Source: Halobacteriales archaeon QS_4_62_28 (lineage in GTDB: Archaea; Halobacteriota; Halobacteria; Halobacteriales; Haloarculaceae). Taken from it: a stretch of DNA of 64,000 bases. The first letter of the stretch is position 1; each line of letters starts with the position of its first letter. A program made the position numbers and the translations under genes. Below are positions 40,412 through 49,041 of this stretch, one piece after another. The stretch covers positions 62,001-126,000 of the forward strand of contig PXRO01000050.1 of NCBI GenBank assembly GCA_003021685.1. The letters are read 5' to 3'. Below the pieces are notes generated by a model, which worked only from the letters and a program-made list of their open reading frames with translations, searched no databases and had not been told where the DNA came from.

Positions 40412-40582
40412 TACTTTGCACTTGCGTGACCGACATGATTGTTATAGATTAGATACCACTGAGAGGGCAAGTGACCAATTTCTGCTCCACCGATGTATCT
40501 TAAGTACAGTAGCCTGCTGGACAGACGATCACGAGCGTATGAAGGTACTAACAAAGCAAGCAGATGACAATGGCACGATAAC

Positions 40583-42193
40583 ATGGATACGCTGGTAGTT
40601 GGTATCGACGCCGCATGCCGTCCCGTCCTCGACCCCCTGTTCGAAGACGGAACAGTGCCGACGATAGAACGTGTCGTCGAGAGCGGGACCGATGGTGCCC
40701 TCGAATCACAAGTCCCGCCCTGGACCGCCAGCGCGTGGCCGTCGCTGTACACCGGCAAGAATCCCGGTAAACACGGCATCTACGATTTCATTACCTTCGA
40801 GGGATACGACTGGCGGGTCGTCTCGGCGACTGACCTCCGGGAACCGCCGCTGTGGCAACTCCTCGACGATCAGGGATGTTCCAGCGTTGTCGTCAACGCA
40901 CCGGTTACAGCGCCGGTCCGACCGTTCGATGGGGCCCTCGTCCCGGGGTATATGGCACCAGCAGATCCGGACTGTCATCCCAAGGGATTACTCGACGACA
41001 TCCGTGCAGCCATTGGTGCCTACTCCGTCTACCCGGAGCACACGGGCGAGACGGTGCCTATCGACGAAGCGCGCGAGGCATATCGGCGACTCACGTCGAT
41101 GCGGGGCGAGGCGTTTCGCTATCTCGCCGACCGGTTCGACCCCGACTTTGGCTTCCTGCAGTTCCAGCAGACTGACACGCTGTTTCACGAATATCCCGAC
41201 GAACCGGGTCTCATCAGGGACGTGTATGCAGCCGTCGACAGCGAAATGGAGCAGGTGCTGACAGACTGTAGTCCTGACACAGTCTTTCTCGTCAGCGACC
41301 ACGGTATGGGGCCGTACGAGGGTTACGAGGTCCGACCGAACGAGATCCTCCGCCAGGAGGGGTACGTTTCGACGACCCGGTCGGGGACCGGTATGCCGAC
41401 GTGGTCGACAGTGCGTGACTCGCAACTCACTGCCGGCGACGAAGACACCGAACCGACCGCAAGCGCAGTCGAGCGAGCGATGGCCACACTCTCGACGGTC
41501 GGTCTCACGAGCCAACGACTGGGCCGCGTCTGCAGGGCACTCGGCATCGAGGAGACGGTGCGTGACCTCGTCCCGTCGAGCGTCGTCCACGCTGGGACCG
41601 AGCGAGTCGACTTCGCGGGGTCGGACGCGTACGTCCGTTCACGCGTCGAACTCGGTGTCCGGATCAATCTCGACGGTCGCGACCCGGAGGGGACCGTGTC
41701 ACAAGGTGAGTACGAGGGCCTCCGACAGTCGCTGATCGGCCTGCTGGAATCGCTGGAAGCGCCCGACGGGACACCGGTGTTCGAGGAAGTCACGCGGCGC
41801 GAACAGTACTTCCACGGTCCCGCAGCCGACGAGGCCGTGGATATCGTCACCGTTCCCAACGAGTTCGATCAGTTCATCTCCGCGACGGTCGGCACCGAAC
41901 CCTTCGGCGAGCCATCGGAACCCTGGAACCACAAGCGAAACGGAATTATCGCAGCTACGGGCGAAGGCATCGACACCGGTGTCACTCCGGACACGGCCCA
42001 TCTGTTCGATGTCGCGCCGACGGTCCTCGCGACGATGGGCGTCCCCCGCGACGACCGCATGGACGGCCGGGTCCTCCCGTTCGCGACGCCGGTCGGAGAA
42101 GCGCAGTACGATCCTCGCAAAGAGACTGACGTGGAAGCCACGGAGGATGCGGTCGTCCAGGAGCGACTGTCGGATCTGGGCTATCTCGAATGA
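40583..42193 (+). CDS. Type I phosphodiesterase/nucleotide pyrophosphatase-like protein (alkaline phosphatase superfamily)
   Basis: VVGIDAACRPVLDPLFEDGTVPTIERVVE; PPWTASAWPSLYTGKNPGKHGIYDF; FLVSDHGMGP; C-terminus LSDLGYLE. Confidence 0.88.
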   Translation: MDTLVVGIDAACRPVLDPLFEDGTVPTIERVVESGTDGALESQVPPWTASAWPSLYTGKNPGKHGIYDFITFEGYDWRVVSATDLREPPLWQLLDDQGCSSVVVNAPVTAPVRPFDGALVPGYMAPADPDCHPKGLLDDIRAAIGAYSVYPEHTGETVPIDEAREAYRRLTSMRGEAFRYLADRFDPDFGFLQFQQTDTLFHEYPDEPGLIRDVYAAVDSEMEQVLTDCSPDTVFLVSDHGMGPYEGYEVRPNEILRQEGYVSTTRSGTGMPTWSTVRDSQLTAGDEDTEPTASAVERAMATLSTVGLTSQRLGRVCRALGIEETVRDLVPSSVVHAGTERVDFAGSDAYVRSRVELGVRINLDGRDPEGTVSQGEYEGLRQSLIGLLESLEAPDGTPVFEEVTRREQYFHGPAADEAVDIVTVPNEFDQFISATVGTEPFGEPSEPWNHKRNGIIAATGEGIDTGVTPDTAHLFDVAPTVLATMGVPRDDRMDGRVLPFATPVGEAQYDPRKETDVEATEDAVVQERLSDLGYLE

Positions 42194-42209
42194 TACTGTC
42201 GGCTGTCAC
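42191..42209 (+). repeat. R1 half-site overlapping the stop codon of the 40583-42193 gene
   Basis: TGATACTGTCGGCTGTCAC. Confidence 0.85.
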
Positions 42210-42227
42210 CGTCGTCCTCGAAACGAT

Positions 42228-42305
42228 ACCGGTGGACGTGCCGTTTGATACGTCTCAACCGTCACGGTCCCCGGGCTGAACGTATTATTGCGCACGTCCA
42301 CCGAT
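42228..42305. repeat. R2 hairpin element, 78 bp, copy 2
   Basis: ACCGGTGGACGTGC ... GCACGTCCACCGAT; about 61/78 identical to copy 1 at 35592-35669. Confidence 0.85.
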
Positions 42306-42476
42306 ATACGAATCGAAGCGTGAATACATCGAAAACGGTGATATTTGCGAAAAAGACGCAGAAATACACTACAGTAGCATTTGCACGTCTTCACTCACCT
42401 GATCGCGCGACTGCGTATGATTGGGTGAGCAATCGGTTGCAAATGCCACTGTAGCTACGAGACGACGGCGCGGTGA

Positions 42477-43436
42477 TCAGAACTCGGGCAAATCAGCTGC
42501 GGTGACTGTGTACGGGTGATCGTACACGTCTCTGAGGTGGTCCGTGTCGTTCCGACGGATCAGGCTGCCGTGCCACGGCAGGAACCAGATGTAGGGGTAC
42601 TCTTCGCTCACGTCGTCGGGATGGGGGATGGTGTCACATTCGGCCAGCGCAACCGGTCTGCTCGGGGCTTTCGCCTCGATATCGTCGTAGTGTTCGCCCC
42701 AGTCCAGGTCAGGTTTCTGGTTGCGATAGGTGTCGACGCCAGTGATGTCGACGTAGTCGTCGCCGGGATACCAGGCGTCCGAAGCGAACTCGTGGGACGC
42801 AGACCAGACCCAGACGAGATTGTGTAGGTTACGCTCCTCGACGAAGTACTCGAACATCTGCTCCCACAGTCGGCAGTAGGCTTCGGGGCCGTCGTCGCTC
42901 CACCAGAACCATTCGCCGTCCATCTCGTGGTAGGGCCGCCAGAAGACCGGGACGCCAGCGTCTTCGAGCACACCGAGGCGGTCGGCCATCCGTTCGAGTT
43001 TCCCGGTCAGAATGCGGTGTTGTTCAGTTCCGTCGGTGAGACACGCCTCGACATCCGTCTCGACAGAGCAGTGTTCGAAGTCGCTGTCGTCCAGCGGTGG
43101 GCCGCCGAGGTGCCAACTCAACGTGACGAGTTGGCCCGCTTCGCTCCAGGTGTCGATGGCTTCGTCGAGGGGGTCGACGATGTAATCGGCGACATCGAAC
43201 CCGCGCAACGCGGGCTTAGACCCGGTCACCGACTCGACGTAGGCCTGTTCCTGACTGACGTGGTCGTCGTTTTCTTCCTGGCCCGCGAGCCAGCCGACTC
43301 CTTCGAGCGCACGGACGTACGCGAGCACCCGGCGAGCGACCGGCGCGAGGTCCGGGTCCGCCGGCGTAACGTCCAGTTCGAGAGCTGCCACGTCGGTGGT
43401 CGCGGGCTGGTCGAACGACTGTTCTCCACCTGTCAT
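42477..43436 (-). CDS. Glycoside hydrolase family 26 (beta-mannanase-like)
   Basis: LVTLSWHLGGPP, VFWRPYHEMDGEWFWWSDDGPEAYCRLWEQMF, LVWVWSASHE, ITGVDTY. Confidence 0.88.
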   Translation of the reverse strand: MTGGEQSFDQPATTDVAALELDVTPADPDLAPVARRVLAYVRALEGVGWLAGQEENDDHVSQEQAYVESVTGSKPALRGFDVADYIVDPLDEAIDTWSEAGQLVTLSWHLGGPPLDDSDFEHCSVETDVEACLTDGTEQHRILTGKLERMADRLGVLEDAGVPVFWRPYHEMDGEWFWWSDDGPEAYCRLWEQMFEYFVEERNLHNLVWVWSASHEFASDAWYPGDDYVDITGVDTYRNQKPDLDWGEHYDDIEAKAPSRPVALAECDTIPHPDDVSEEYPYIWFLPWHGSLIRRNDTDHLRDVYDHPYTVTAADLPEF

Positions 43437-43570
43437 AGCTCACGTCCTATCATGAATACTACTTGTCTCACGATTAATTCTAAATCACGTGAGAGGATAG
43501 ACCGTTGCATGGATAGATACAGATAATTCATACTTCAAGAGTGTGACGGTTGTGAGTTCTATTCACGAAG

Positions 43571-43588
43571 TTACAGCCGGCAGTATCA
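43571..43588 (-). repeat. R1 half-site in a divergent intergenic region
   Basis: TTACAGCCGGCAGTATCA (reverse complement of TGATACTGCCGGCTGTAA). Confidence 0.85.
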
Positions 43589-43630
43589 GTAGCCATCCCA
43601 CTTTTCAGGATGGTTGCCCAGTCACTGAAT

Positions 43631-44674
43631 ATGAACGCCGCAGTCTACCACGGTCCGGGAGACATCCGGGTCGAAGAGGTGCAACGGCCCGAAATTGAAA
43701 CACCGTCTGATGCCATCGTTCGCGTCACGCACACGGCCGTCTGTGGCTCTGATCTGTGGTTCTACCGCGGCGAGAGCGACCGCGAGACGGGAACTCGCGT
43801 CGGCCACGAACCGATGGGCGTCGTTGAAGCCGTCGGCGACGACGTGCGCAGTGTCCGGCCGGGTGACCGAGTGTTCGCACCCTTCGTCGTTAGCTGTGGC
43901 TATTGTGAGTTCTGCCGGAAAGGGCTACACACTTCTTGTGTGAACGGTGACTCCTGGGGCGGTGACAACGGCGGCGCACAGGGTGAGTACGTGCGCGCAC
44001 CACACGCTGACGGAACGCTGGTGCGGGTCCCCGACAGCGATGCCGATGACGAGGACGTGTTGACGGCGCTGCTGCCGCTGACCGACGTGATGGGAACGGG
44101 CCACCACGCCGCGGTCAGTGCCGGCGTCGGGGAAAGTGACACCTGCGTCGTCGTCGGTGACGGTGCCGTTGGTCTCTGTGGTGTGCTCGCTGCACGCAGA
44201 CTCGGCGCTTCACGTATCGTCGCTGTCGGCCACCATGCTGACAGACTGGCTCTCGCCGAGGAGTTCGGTGCGACGGAGACGGTCCTCGGGGGCGACGGCA
44301 CAGATGTGGTCGAAGCGGTGACGGAACGAACCGACGGCGGATCGGAGCACGTCCTCGAATGCGTCGGCGCGGCGAGCGCGATGGAGACGGCAGTCGAGGT
44401 GTGTCGCCCCGGCGGCACGGTCGGCTACGTCGGTGTTCCCCACGGGATCGAGGACGGAGCGTTTCCGATGTTCGAGATGTTTGGTGACAATGTCTCCCTG
44501 CGTGGCGGCGTCGCCCCGGTCCGTGCCTACGCCGACGACCTGATGGCAGACGTTCTGGACGGAACGCTCGATCCGTCGCCAATTTTCACGAAGACGGTGA
44601 GCCTCGACGACATCGCCGACGGCTATCGAGCGATGGACGAGCGCGAGGCGATCAAGGTGCTGGTTGAGCCCTGA
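43631..44674 (+). CDS. Zinc-dependent alcohol dehydrogenase (MDR family)
   Basis: MNAAVYHGPGDIRVEEV, HTAVCGSDLWFYRG, VGHEPMGVVEAVG, VVVGDGAVGLCGVLAARRLGA. Confidence 0.93.
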   Translation: MNAAVYHGPGDIRVEEVQRPEIETPSDAIVRVTHTAVCGSDLWFYRGESDRETGTRVGHEPMGVVEAVGDDVRSVRPGDRVFAPFVVSCGYCEFCRKGLHTSCVNGDSWGGDNGGAQGEYVRAPHADGTLVRVPDSDADDEDVLTALLPLTDVMGTGHHAAVSAGVGESDTCVVVGDGAVGLCGVLAARRLGASRIVAVGHHADRLALAEEFGATETVLGGDGTDVVEAVTERTDGGSEHVLECVGAASAMETAVEVCRPGGTVGYVGVPHGIEDGAFPMFEMFGDNVSLRGGVAPVRAYADDLMADVLDGTLDPSPIFTKTVSLDDIADGYRAMDEREAIKVLVEP

Positions 44675-44679
44675 TCGCT

Positions 44680-44928
44680 CTACTCGACGCTCTCAGAGAG
44701 TGCGTCGTTCAGCCGGTCGATGCCGAGCGTCGTGACGAACAGAACGGACCCGATGTACAGAAGCGACCGTGGATCTGCAACGAGACGCGTGACGAGTCCG
44801 TTCCCGTACCCCAGCATTGCACTCAAAAAGCCCAGCATGGAGGTCGTCCAGCCAACGCCAGTAATTCCAGCGATTCCGTTCAGCGAATCTTCGTTCAAGA
44901 TCGGTAGTTGCTCTAGTTCCACAATCAC
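44680..44928 (-). CDS. Small hypothetical membrane protein
   Basis: 82 aa with two hydrophobic stretches; adjacent to and convergent with the ADH gene. Confidence 0.5.
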   Translation of the reverse strand: MIVELEQLPILNEDSLNGIAGITGVGWTTSMLGFLSAMLGYGNGLVTRLVADPRSLLYIGSVLFVTTLGIDRLNDALSESVE

Positions 44929-45122
44929 TCCCCCTCGTGGTAAGAGAAGCTTACTCAGGAGTAGTCATGAACGTTCTTTCGATGTAATAGAGGAGTGGTT
45001 ACCAACTGGTCGAATCAAACAGGCGAGATATATTCATGAGTCTCACTCTTCGCTGTCTGCTGGGCTACTGGGAGCCGGTCCCTATCAATGAGATTGAAAT
45101 ACGCTCGGAAACAGGGGCCAGT

Positions 45123-45422
45123 ATGGCCAACGAACGGGATCCAGAAGCGACGCTGGAACAGTGGAAAGATGAGATGCAGGCGGAGCACAAAGACGCCATC
45201 GAGAATCCCGATCCTGACGAGGATCACGGAATAGAGGCCGTGATGCAAGTGAACTATCGGCTGTACTACGAATACGATACCGAGAGTGCGTCACTCGAAC
45301 GAGCGCGCGAGAAACAGGTCGACGAACTCGCGGACCCGGAGTTACTGGCCTGTTCCTGTGGCGTTCGCGGCATGACACGCCCGGAAGCACGGGCACACAT
45401 CGAAGCAGTGCGGAGCGGATGA
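45123..45422 (+). CDS. Conserved hypothetical protein (haloarchaeal)
   Basis: Acidic 99-aa protein MANERDPEATLEQWKDEMQAEHKD... with ACSCGVRGMTRPEARAHIEA. Confidence 0.65.
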   Translation: MANERDPEATLEQWKDEMQAEHKDAIENPDPDEDHGIEAVMQVNYRLYYEYDTESASLERAREKQVDELADPELLACSCGVRGMTRPEARAHIEAVRSG

Positions 45423-45478
45423 GCCCACTCGTCTCGGACGTGGTGTGGTTCAAGCGAGCCGTAATATAGCCGATTGTA

Positions 45479-46975
45479 TTAGCCGCTGTCGGGGCTGTAG
45501 TTCGGCGCTTCGTCGGTAATCATCACGTCGTGCGGGTGACTTTCCTGCTGGCCGGCAGCCGAGATTCGCACGAATTCAGACCGTTCCTTGAACTTCGGAA
45601 TCGTCTCGGCACCCACGTAGCCCATCCCGGACTGCATGCCGCCGACGAGCTGGTGGAGCTCCGACTGCACACTGCCTTTGTACGGCGTTGCGGCCTCGAC
45701 GCCCTCGGGGACGTACTCCTCGTCTTCCTCGTCATCTTTGAGGTAACGCTCGCCGCCGCCCTCGTTCATCGCACCGACGCTCCCCATGCCGCGGTACTGC
45801 TTGTACTTCTTGCCGTTCATCGTGATGACCCGTCCCGGTGCTTCGTCGGTGCCGGCAAAATAGGAGCCGAGCATCACGGCGTCGGCACCCGCGGCGATGG
45901 CCTTGATCGCGTCACCGGAGTAGCGAATCCCACCGTCGGCGATCACGGGCACGTCGTGCTGGCTGGCGACATCTGCGACCTGTGAAACGGCTGTGATCTG
46001 GGGCATACCCGACCCAGTGACGATTCGGGTCGTACAGATCGATCCGGGGCCGATCCCGACTTTGACGCCGTCTGCGAAATCGACGACGTCTTCGGCAGCC
46101 TCACGAGTCCCGATGTTGCCGACGACGACATCGGCGTCGACGGTCTCTTTGATTTCGCGCGCGCTCTCGATAACGTCCCTGTTGTGTGCGTGCGCACAGT
46201 CGATAAAGAGCACGTCTGCGCCGGCCTCGTCGGCCGCCGTCGCCCGGTCGAGTTCGAACGGCCCGACTGCTGTCCCGGCGATCAACGCGCCGTCCTCGTC
46301 GCGGGCGGCCTGGTCGTACTCCCGGCGCTGAAGAATACCCTGCATCGTGACGAGACCGATCAGGCGGTCGTCCTCGTCGATGATCGGGACCCGTTCGATC
46401 TTGTGCTCGTACATCAGTTCCAGTGCTTCACGGGCCGTCACGTCGTCTGGTGCTGTGATCACCTCGTCGGTCATCGCCTCGTCGACGCGGTCTTCCTCGC
46501 CGACTTCGAGATAGGGCCGGATGTCCGTCGCCGAGATGATACCGAGCACCGTCTCGTCGTCACTCACGACCGGTGCGCCCGAGACGCCGCGGCGGTCCAT
46601 CATCTCGTCGACCGCACGAACGGTCTGTCCGGGCGACGCCGTGACGACGTCGCGGATAATTAGCTCGTCGGCGCGCTTGATACGCTCGATTTCGGTCACC
46701 ATCTGGTCGACATCCATGTTGCGATGGAGGACGCCGACCCCACCGTGGCGGGCCATCGCGATTCCCATGTCGCTCTCGGTGACGGTGTCCATCGCCGCCG
46801 AGAGAACGGGAACGTTCAACTGGACGTTCTTCGAGACGCGAGTCGTCGTGTCTGCTTCGTCCGGTTCGACTCGTGACTCTTTGGGCCGGAGCAGTACGTC
46901 GTCGAAAGTAAGCGCTTCCGACACGCGGAGTTTCTCTGAGAAGGGTTCGCGCTCGTTCGCCATGTCAAGCGTCAC
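45479..46975 (-). CDS. guaB: Inosine-5'-monophosphate dehydrogenase
   Basis: LTFDDVLLRP, CBS domains, VGIGPGSICTTRIVTGSGMPQ, KYKQYRGMGSVGAM. Confidence 0.97.
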   Translation of the reverse strand: MTLDMANEREPFSEKLRVSEALTFDDVLLRPKESRVEPDEADTTTRVSKNVQLNVPVLSAAMDTVTESDMGIAMARHGGVGVLHRNMDVDQMVTEIERIKRADELIIRDVVTASPGQTVRAVDEMMDRRGVSGAPVVSDDETVLGIISATDIRPYLEVGEEDRVDEAMTDEVITAPDDVTAREALELMYEHKIERVPIIDEDDRLIGLVTMQGILQRREYDQAARDEDGALIAGTAVGPFELDRATAADEAGADVLFIDCAHAHNRDVIESAREIKETVDADVVVGNIGTREAAEDVVDFADGVKVGIGPGSICTTRIVTGSGMPQITAVSQVADVASQHDVPVIADGGIRYSGDAIKAIAAGADAVMLGSYFAGTDEAPGRVITMNGKKYKQYRGMGSVGAMNEGGGERYLKDDEEDEEYVPEGVEAATPYKGSVQSELHQLVGGMQSGMGYVGAETIPKFKERSEFVRISAAGQQESHPHDVMITDEAPNYSPDSG

Positions 46976-47048
46976 AGACGGGCGCTGAAAAGCGTTGCGA
47001 GATTCCGGTCCGACTGTGTCCGCTTGTCATACTGTCGAATAACGCTAC

Positions 47049-47118
47049 TGATACTGCCGGCTGTCACTGTGTCATGCTATTCGCGGCCCCGAGATCGCAA
47101 AATCGTTGCAGATAGTAC
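47049..47118 (+). repeat. R1 element upstream of guaB
   Basis: TGATACTGCCGGCTGTCACTGTGTCATGCTATTCGCGGCCCCGAGATCGCAAAATCGTT. Confidence 0.8.
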
Positions 47119-47257
47119 AGTCAATTGTCGATACCCATTGCACTGCATCTCGCTATTTGAGTATTGTTGCTCTATACCGGAGAAGCGTGTTCAATTCGGT
47201 TGCTTTAATCGGTATCTGCTGCAATTTGTTGTGTATGGGTCGCAATCTCACACAACG

Positions 47258-47263
47258 TTTATA
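47258..47263 (+). promoter_or_regulatory. Candidate TATA box for a leaderless small ORF
   Basis: TTTATA centred ~27 nt before the ATG at 47288. Confidence 0.5.
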
Positions 47264-47287
47264 CTCTGACAAAAGATAATTATAGAC

Positions 47288-47479
47288 ATGTACTGTGCTG
47301 CTCCCACCAGTGTCGAGACCGCTCGTCGACAGAACGCCGGCATCGCGACTGTCACAAACTGGTTCACGGGTAGCACATTTTTCAAGGGGTTCTCGAAGCA
47401 GTGGCGAGCAGCAGTCGGTTCGCTCGCGTGGCTTCCAGACCGAGAATACCCGACGCCCACGGGTCAGGGTAGATCGTAA
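47288..47479 (+). CDS. Candidate small protein (63 aa), leaderless, 6 nt upstream of the next gene
   Basis: TTTATA ~27 nt upstream; stop at 47479 followed by ATG at 47486. Confidence 0.45.
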   Translation: MYCAAPTSVETARRQNAGIATVTNWFTGSTFFKGFSKQWRAAVGSLAWLPDREYPTPTGQGRS

Positions 47480-47485
47480 GCCCAG

Positions 47486-48373
47486 ATGAGTAGCTCCCAA
47501 CACCCAGTCGCGCTCGAACTCGAGCGACGCGTCGGGGGTGCGACCAGACTTCTGGCGACCGTCATGGCGCTCCCGCTACTCGACGGTATCTTCCCGGCCT
47601 TGGTCCTCACGGGCGCGCTCTCGACGACGACGGGCATCCTCGAGGTCGGCCTGCTGATTTTCGGTGGCTCTGCGACGGTGGCGGTCATCCTCGCGGAGAT
47701 GGACGGCTCTCCTCGCGAACAGGCCGCGTCGGTCCTGCTGGTCGGCAGCGTTATCGTCGTTGTCGCCGTCGCCGAGGCCGCCCTCGCCCCGACCATCGCC
47801 GGCCTCCTCGACCTCGTGGTGTTCAAACGCTTCGCAGCACTGGTGATCCTCTCGATTGCGGCCCACACCGCGAGTTCTCGCCTCGGCGAGTGGCTCCCTC
47901 GACCTGCCGTCATCATCGGCCTCGGTCTCGTCGCCAGCCTCGACCCGGCCGGTGCGACCGTCGTCCTCCAGACTGATCTGGCACTCATGGCGCGGGCGGC
48001 CGCCGCCAGCGGTGTCGGTGTCCTCTTTGCGCTGGGCATCGCCCTGACCAGCCCGTGGCTGCGCAACGCGGTCGACATCGACCGCTTCCGATTCGGGAGC
48101 GCGGTCGCACTGGGCGTGTTACCCCTTGGCTTCTTCGGGCTGATCCCCGGCGACGCACCGGTAGCGCTTGCCGTCCTCGGCATCACGACGCTGCTCTCCG
48201 TCGATCCACAGCGAGCACGCGAACGCGACCAGTACTACGAACCCGACACCGTCGACATGACGGCCGCCTTCTCCGATGGCGGTGCCTCACAGGGTGTGAG
48301 CCACGACGACCCGGATTCGGAACCCCACACGACCGTTGAGTACGACGGCGAGGACCGCGCACCCTGGCTGTAA
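47486..48373 (+). CDS. DUF5794-type haloarchaeal membrane protein
   Basis: Multi-TM 295-aa ORF with acidic C-terminal tail; family name from memory. Confidence 0.6.
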   Translation: MSSSQHPVALELERRVGGATRLLATVMALPLLDGIFPALVLTGALSTTTGILEVGLLIFGGSATVAVILAEMDGSPREQAASVLLVGSVIVVVAVAEAALAPTIAGLLDLVVFKRFAALVILSIAAHTASSRLGEWLPRPAVIIGLGLVASLDPAGATVVLQTDLALMARAAAASGVGVLFALGIALTSPWLRNAVDIDRFRFGSAVALGVLPLGFFGLIPGDAPVALAVLGITTLLSVDPQRARERDQYYEPDTVDMTAAFSDGGASQGVSHDDPDSEPHTTVEYDGEDRAPWL

Positions 48374-48447
48374 CTCGCTAGTGCATAGCAAACGCCGCCC
48401 GATACCGAGTGACAACCCTTAGGGTGCTCAGCCACCGCCCTAGTAGT

Positions 48448-48678
48448 ATGGCTAACAATCGCGTCGTGCAGGGCCGCATGGTTACGCCCCAGCATCTCGC
48501 CGAAATCATCGAAGGCGAAGACGTCATGGACGCCGAAGCAATCGAAGACACCGACCGGGACTGCCCCGAGTGTGGTAGCGACGTTATTTCGGTGGGCTAC
48601 ATGCCCAGCATCACCGAGTTCGTCACCGGCTACAAGTGCCAGGACTGTGACTGGGCTGACACTGATCGGGACGACTGA
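48448..48678 (+). CDS. DUF5795-type small zinc-ribbon protein
   Basis: CPECGSDVISVGYMPSITEFVTGYKCQDCDW two CxxC pairs; start at MANNRVVQGRMV; family name from memory. Confidence 0.7.
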   Translation: MANNRVVQGRMVTPQHLAEIIEGEDVMDAEAIEDTDRDCPECGSDVISVGYMPSITEFVTGYKCQDCDWADTDRDD

Positions 48679-48690
48679 TACTGCCGGCTG
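48676..48690 (+). repeat. R1 half-site overlapping the stop codon of the 48448-48678 gene
   Basis: TGATACTGCCGGCTG, then diverges. Confidence 0.8.
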
Positions 48691-48746
48691 ACTCCTGGCG
48701 ACACAATCGTAATCCCTTTAGTGCAGTTGGGCATACGCCGGAGTGC

Positions 48747-48926
48747 GGGGTCGTGGCCTAGTCCGGGAAGGCGGCTGACTCCAGAGGCCACGTGCCCGGT
48801 GACGACACTCCAGGGTTGATATACTGAGCGACCGACTGATCATCGGTTCGCGTTGATGACCCTCTGGAGTACCGAGGCGCAACCGGAGATATCAGCCGAT
48901 CGGGGGTTCAAATCCCTCCGACCCCA
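48747..48926 (+). tRNA. tRNA-Trp (anticodon CCA), intron 48785-48890
   Basis: Acceptor GGGGTCG/CGACCCC + A; anticodon stem GCTGA/TCAGC; CCA at 48781-48783; T-arm GGGGGTTCAAATCCCTC; 106-nt insertion after position 37. Confidence 0.95.
48785..48890 (+). ncRNA. tRNA-Trp intron with box C/D-like guide motifs
   Basis: GTGACGA (C-like), CTGA (D'-like), TTGATGA (C'-like); haloarchaeal tRNA-Trp introns are established C/D methylation guides. Confidence 0.75.
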
Positions 48927-48971
48927 CTGCGTTTTGCCGCGAACACGACCGTGAGCGGCATGCGGTCACGT

Positions 48972-49041
48972 CGAGGGATTTGAACCACACGAGACGAGCG
49001 TAGCGAGTCTCGCAGTCAGGTTCAACATCCCTCCGACCCCA
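48972..49041. repeat. Inverted and direct partial copies of the tRNA-Trp 3' end
   Basis: CGAGGGATTTGAACC (inverted T-arm) and GGTTCAACATCCCTCCGACCCCA (direct 3' end) flanking a small stem-loop. Confidence 0.85.

Noticed and set aside
49019-49041. Possible second tRNA gene near the tRNA-Trp
   Set aside because: Only the T-arm/acceptor portion is present; no D-arm or anticodon arm upstream, so it is a remnant.
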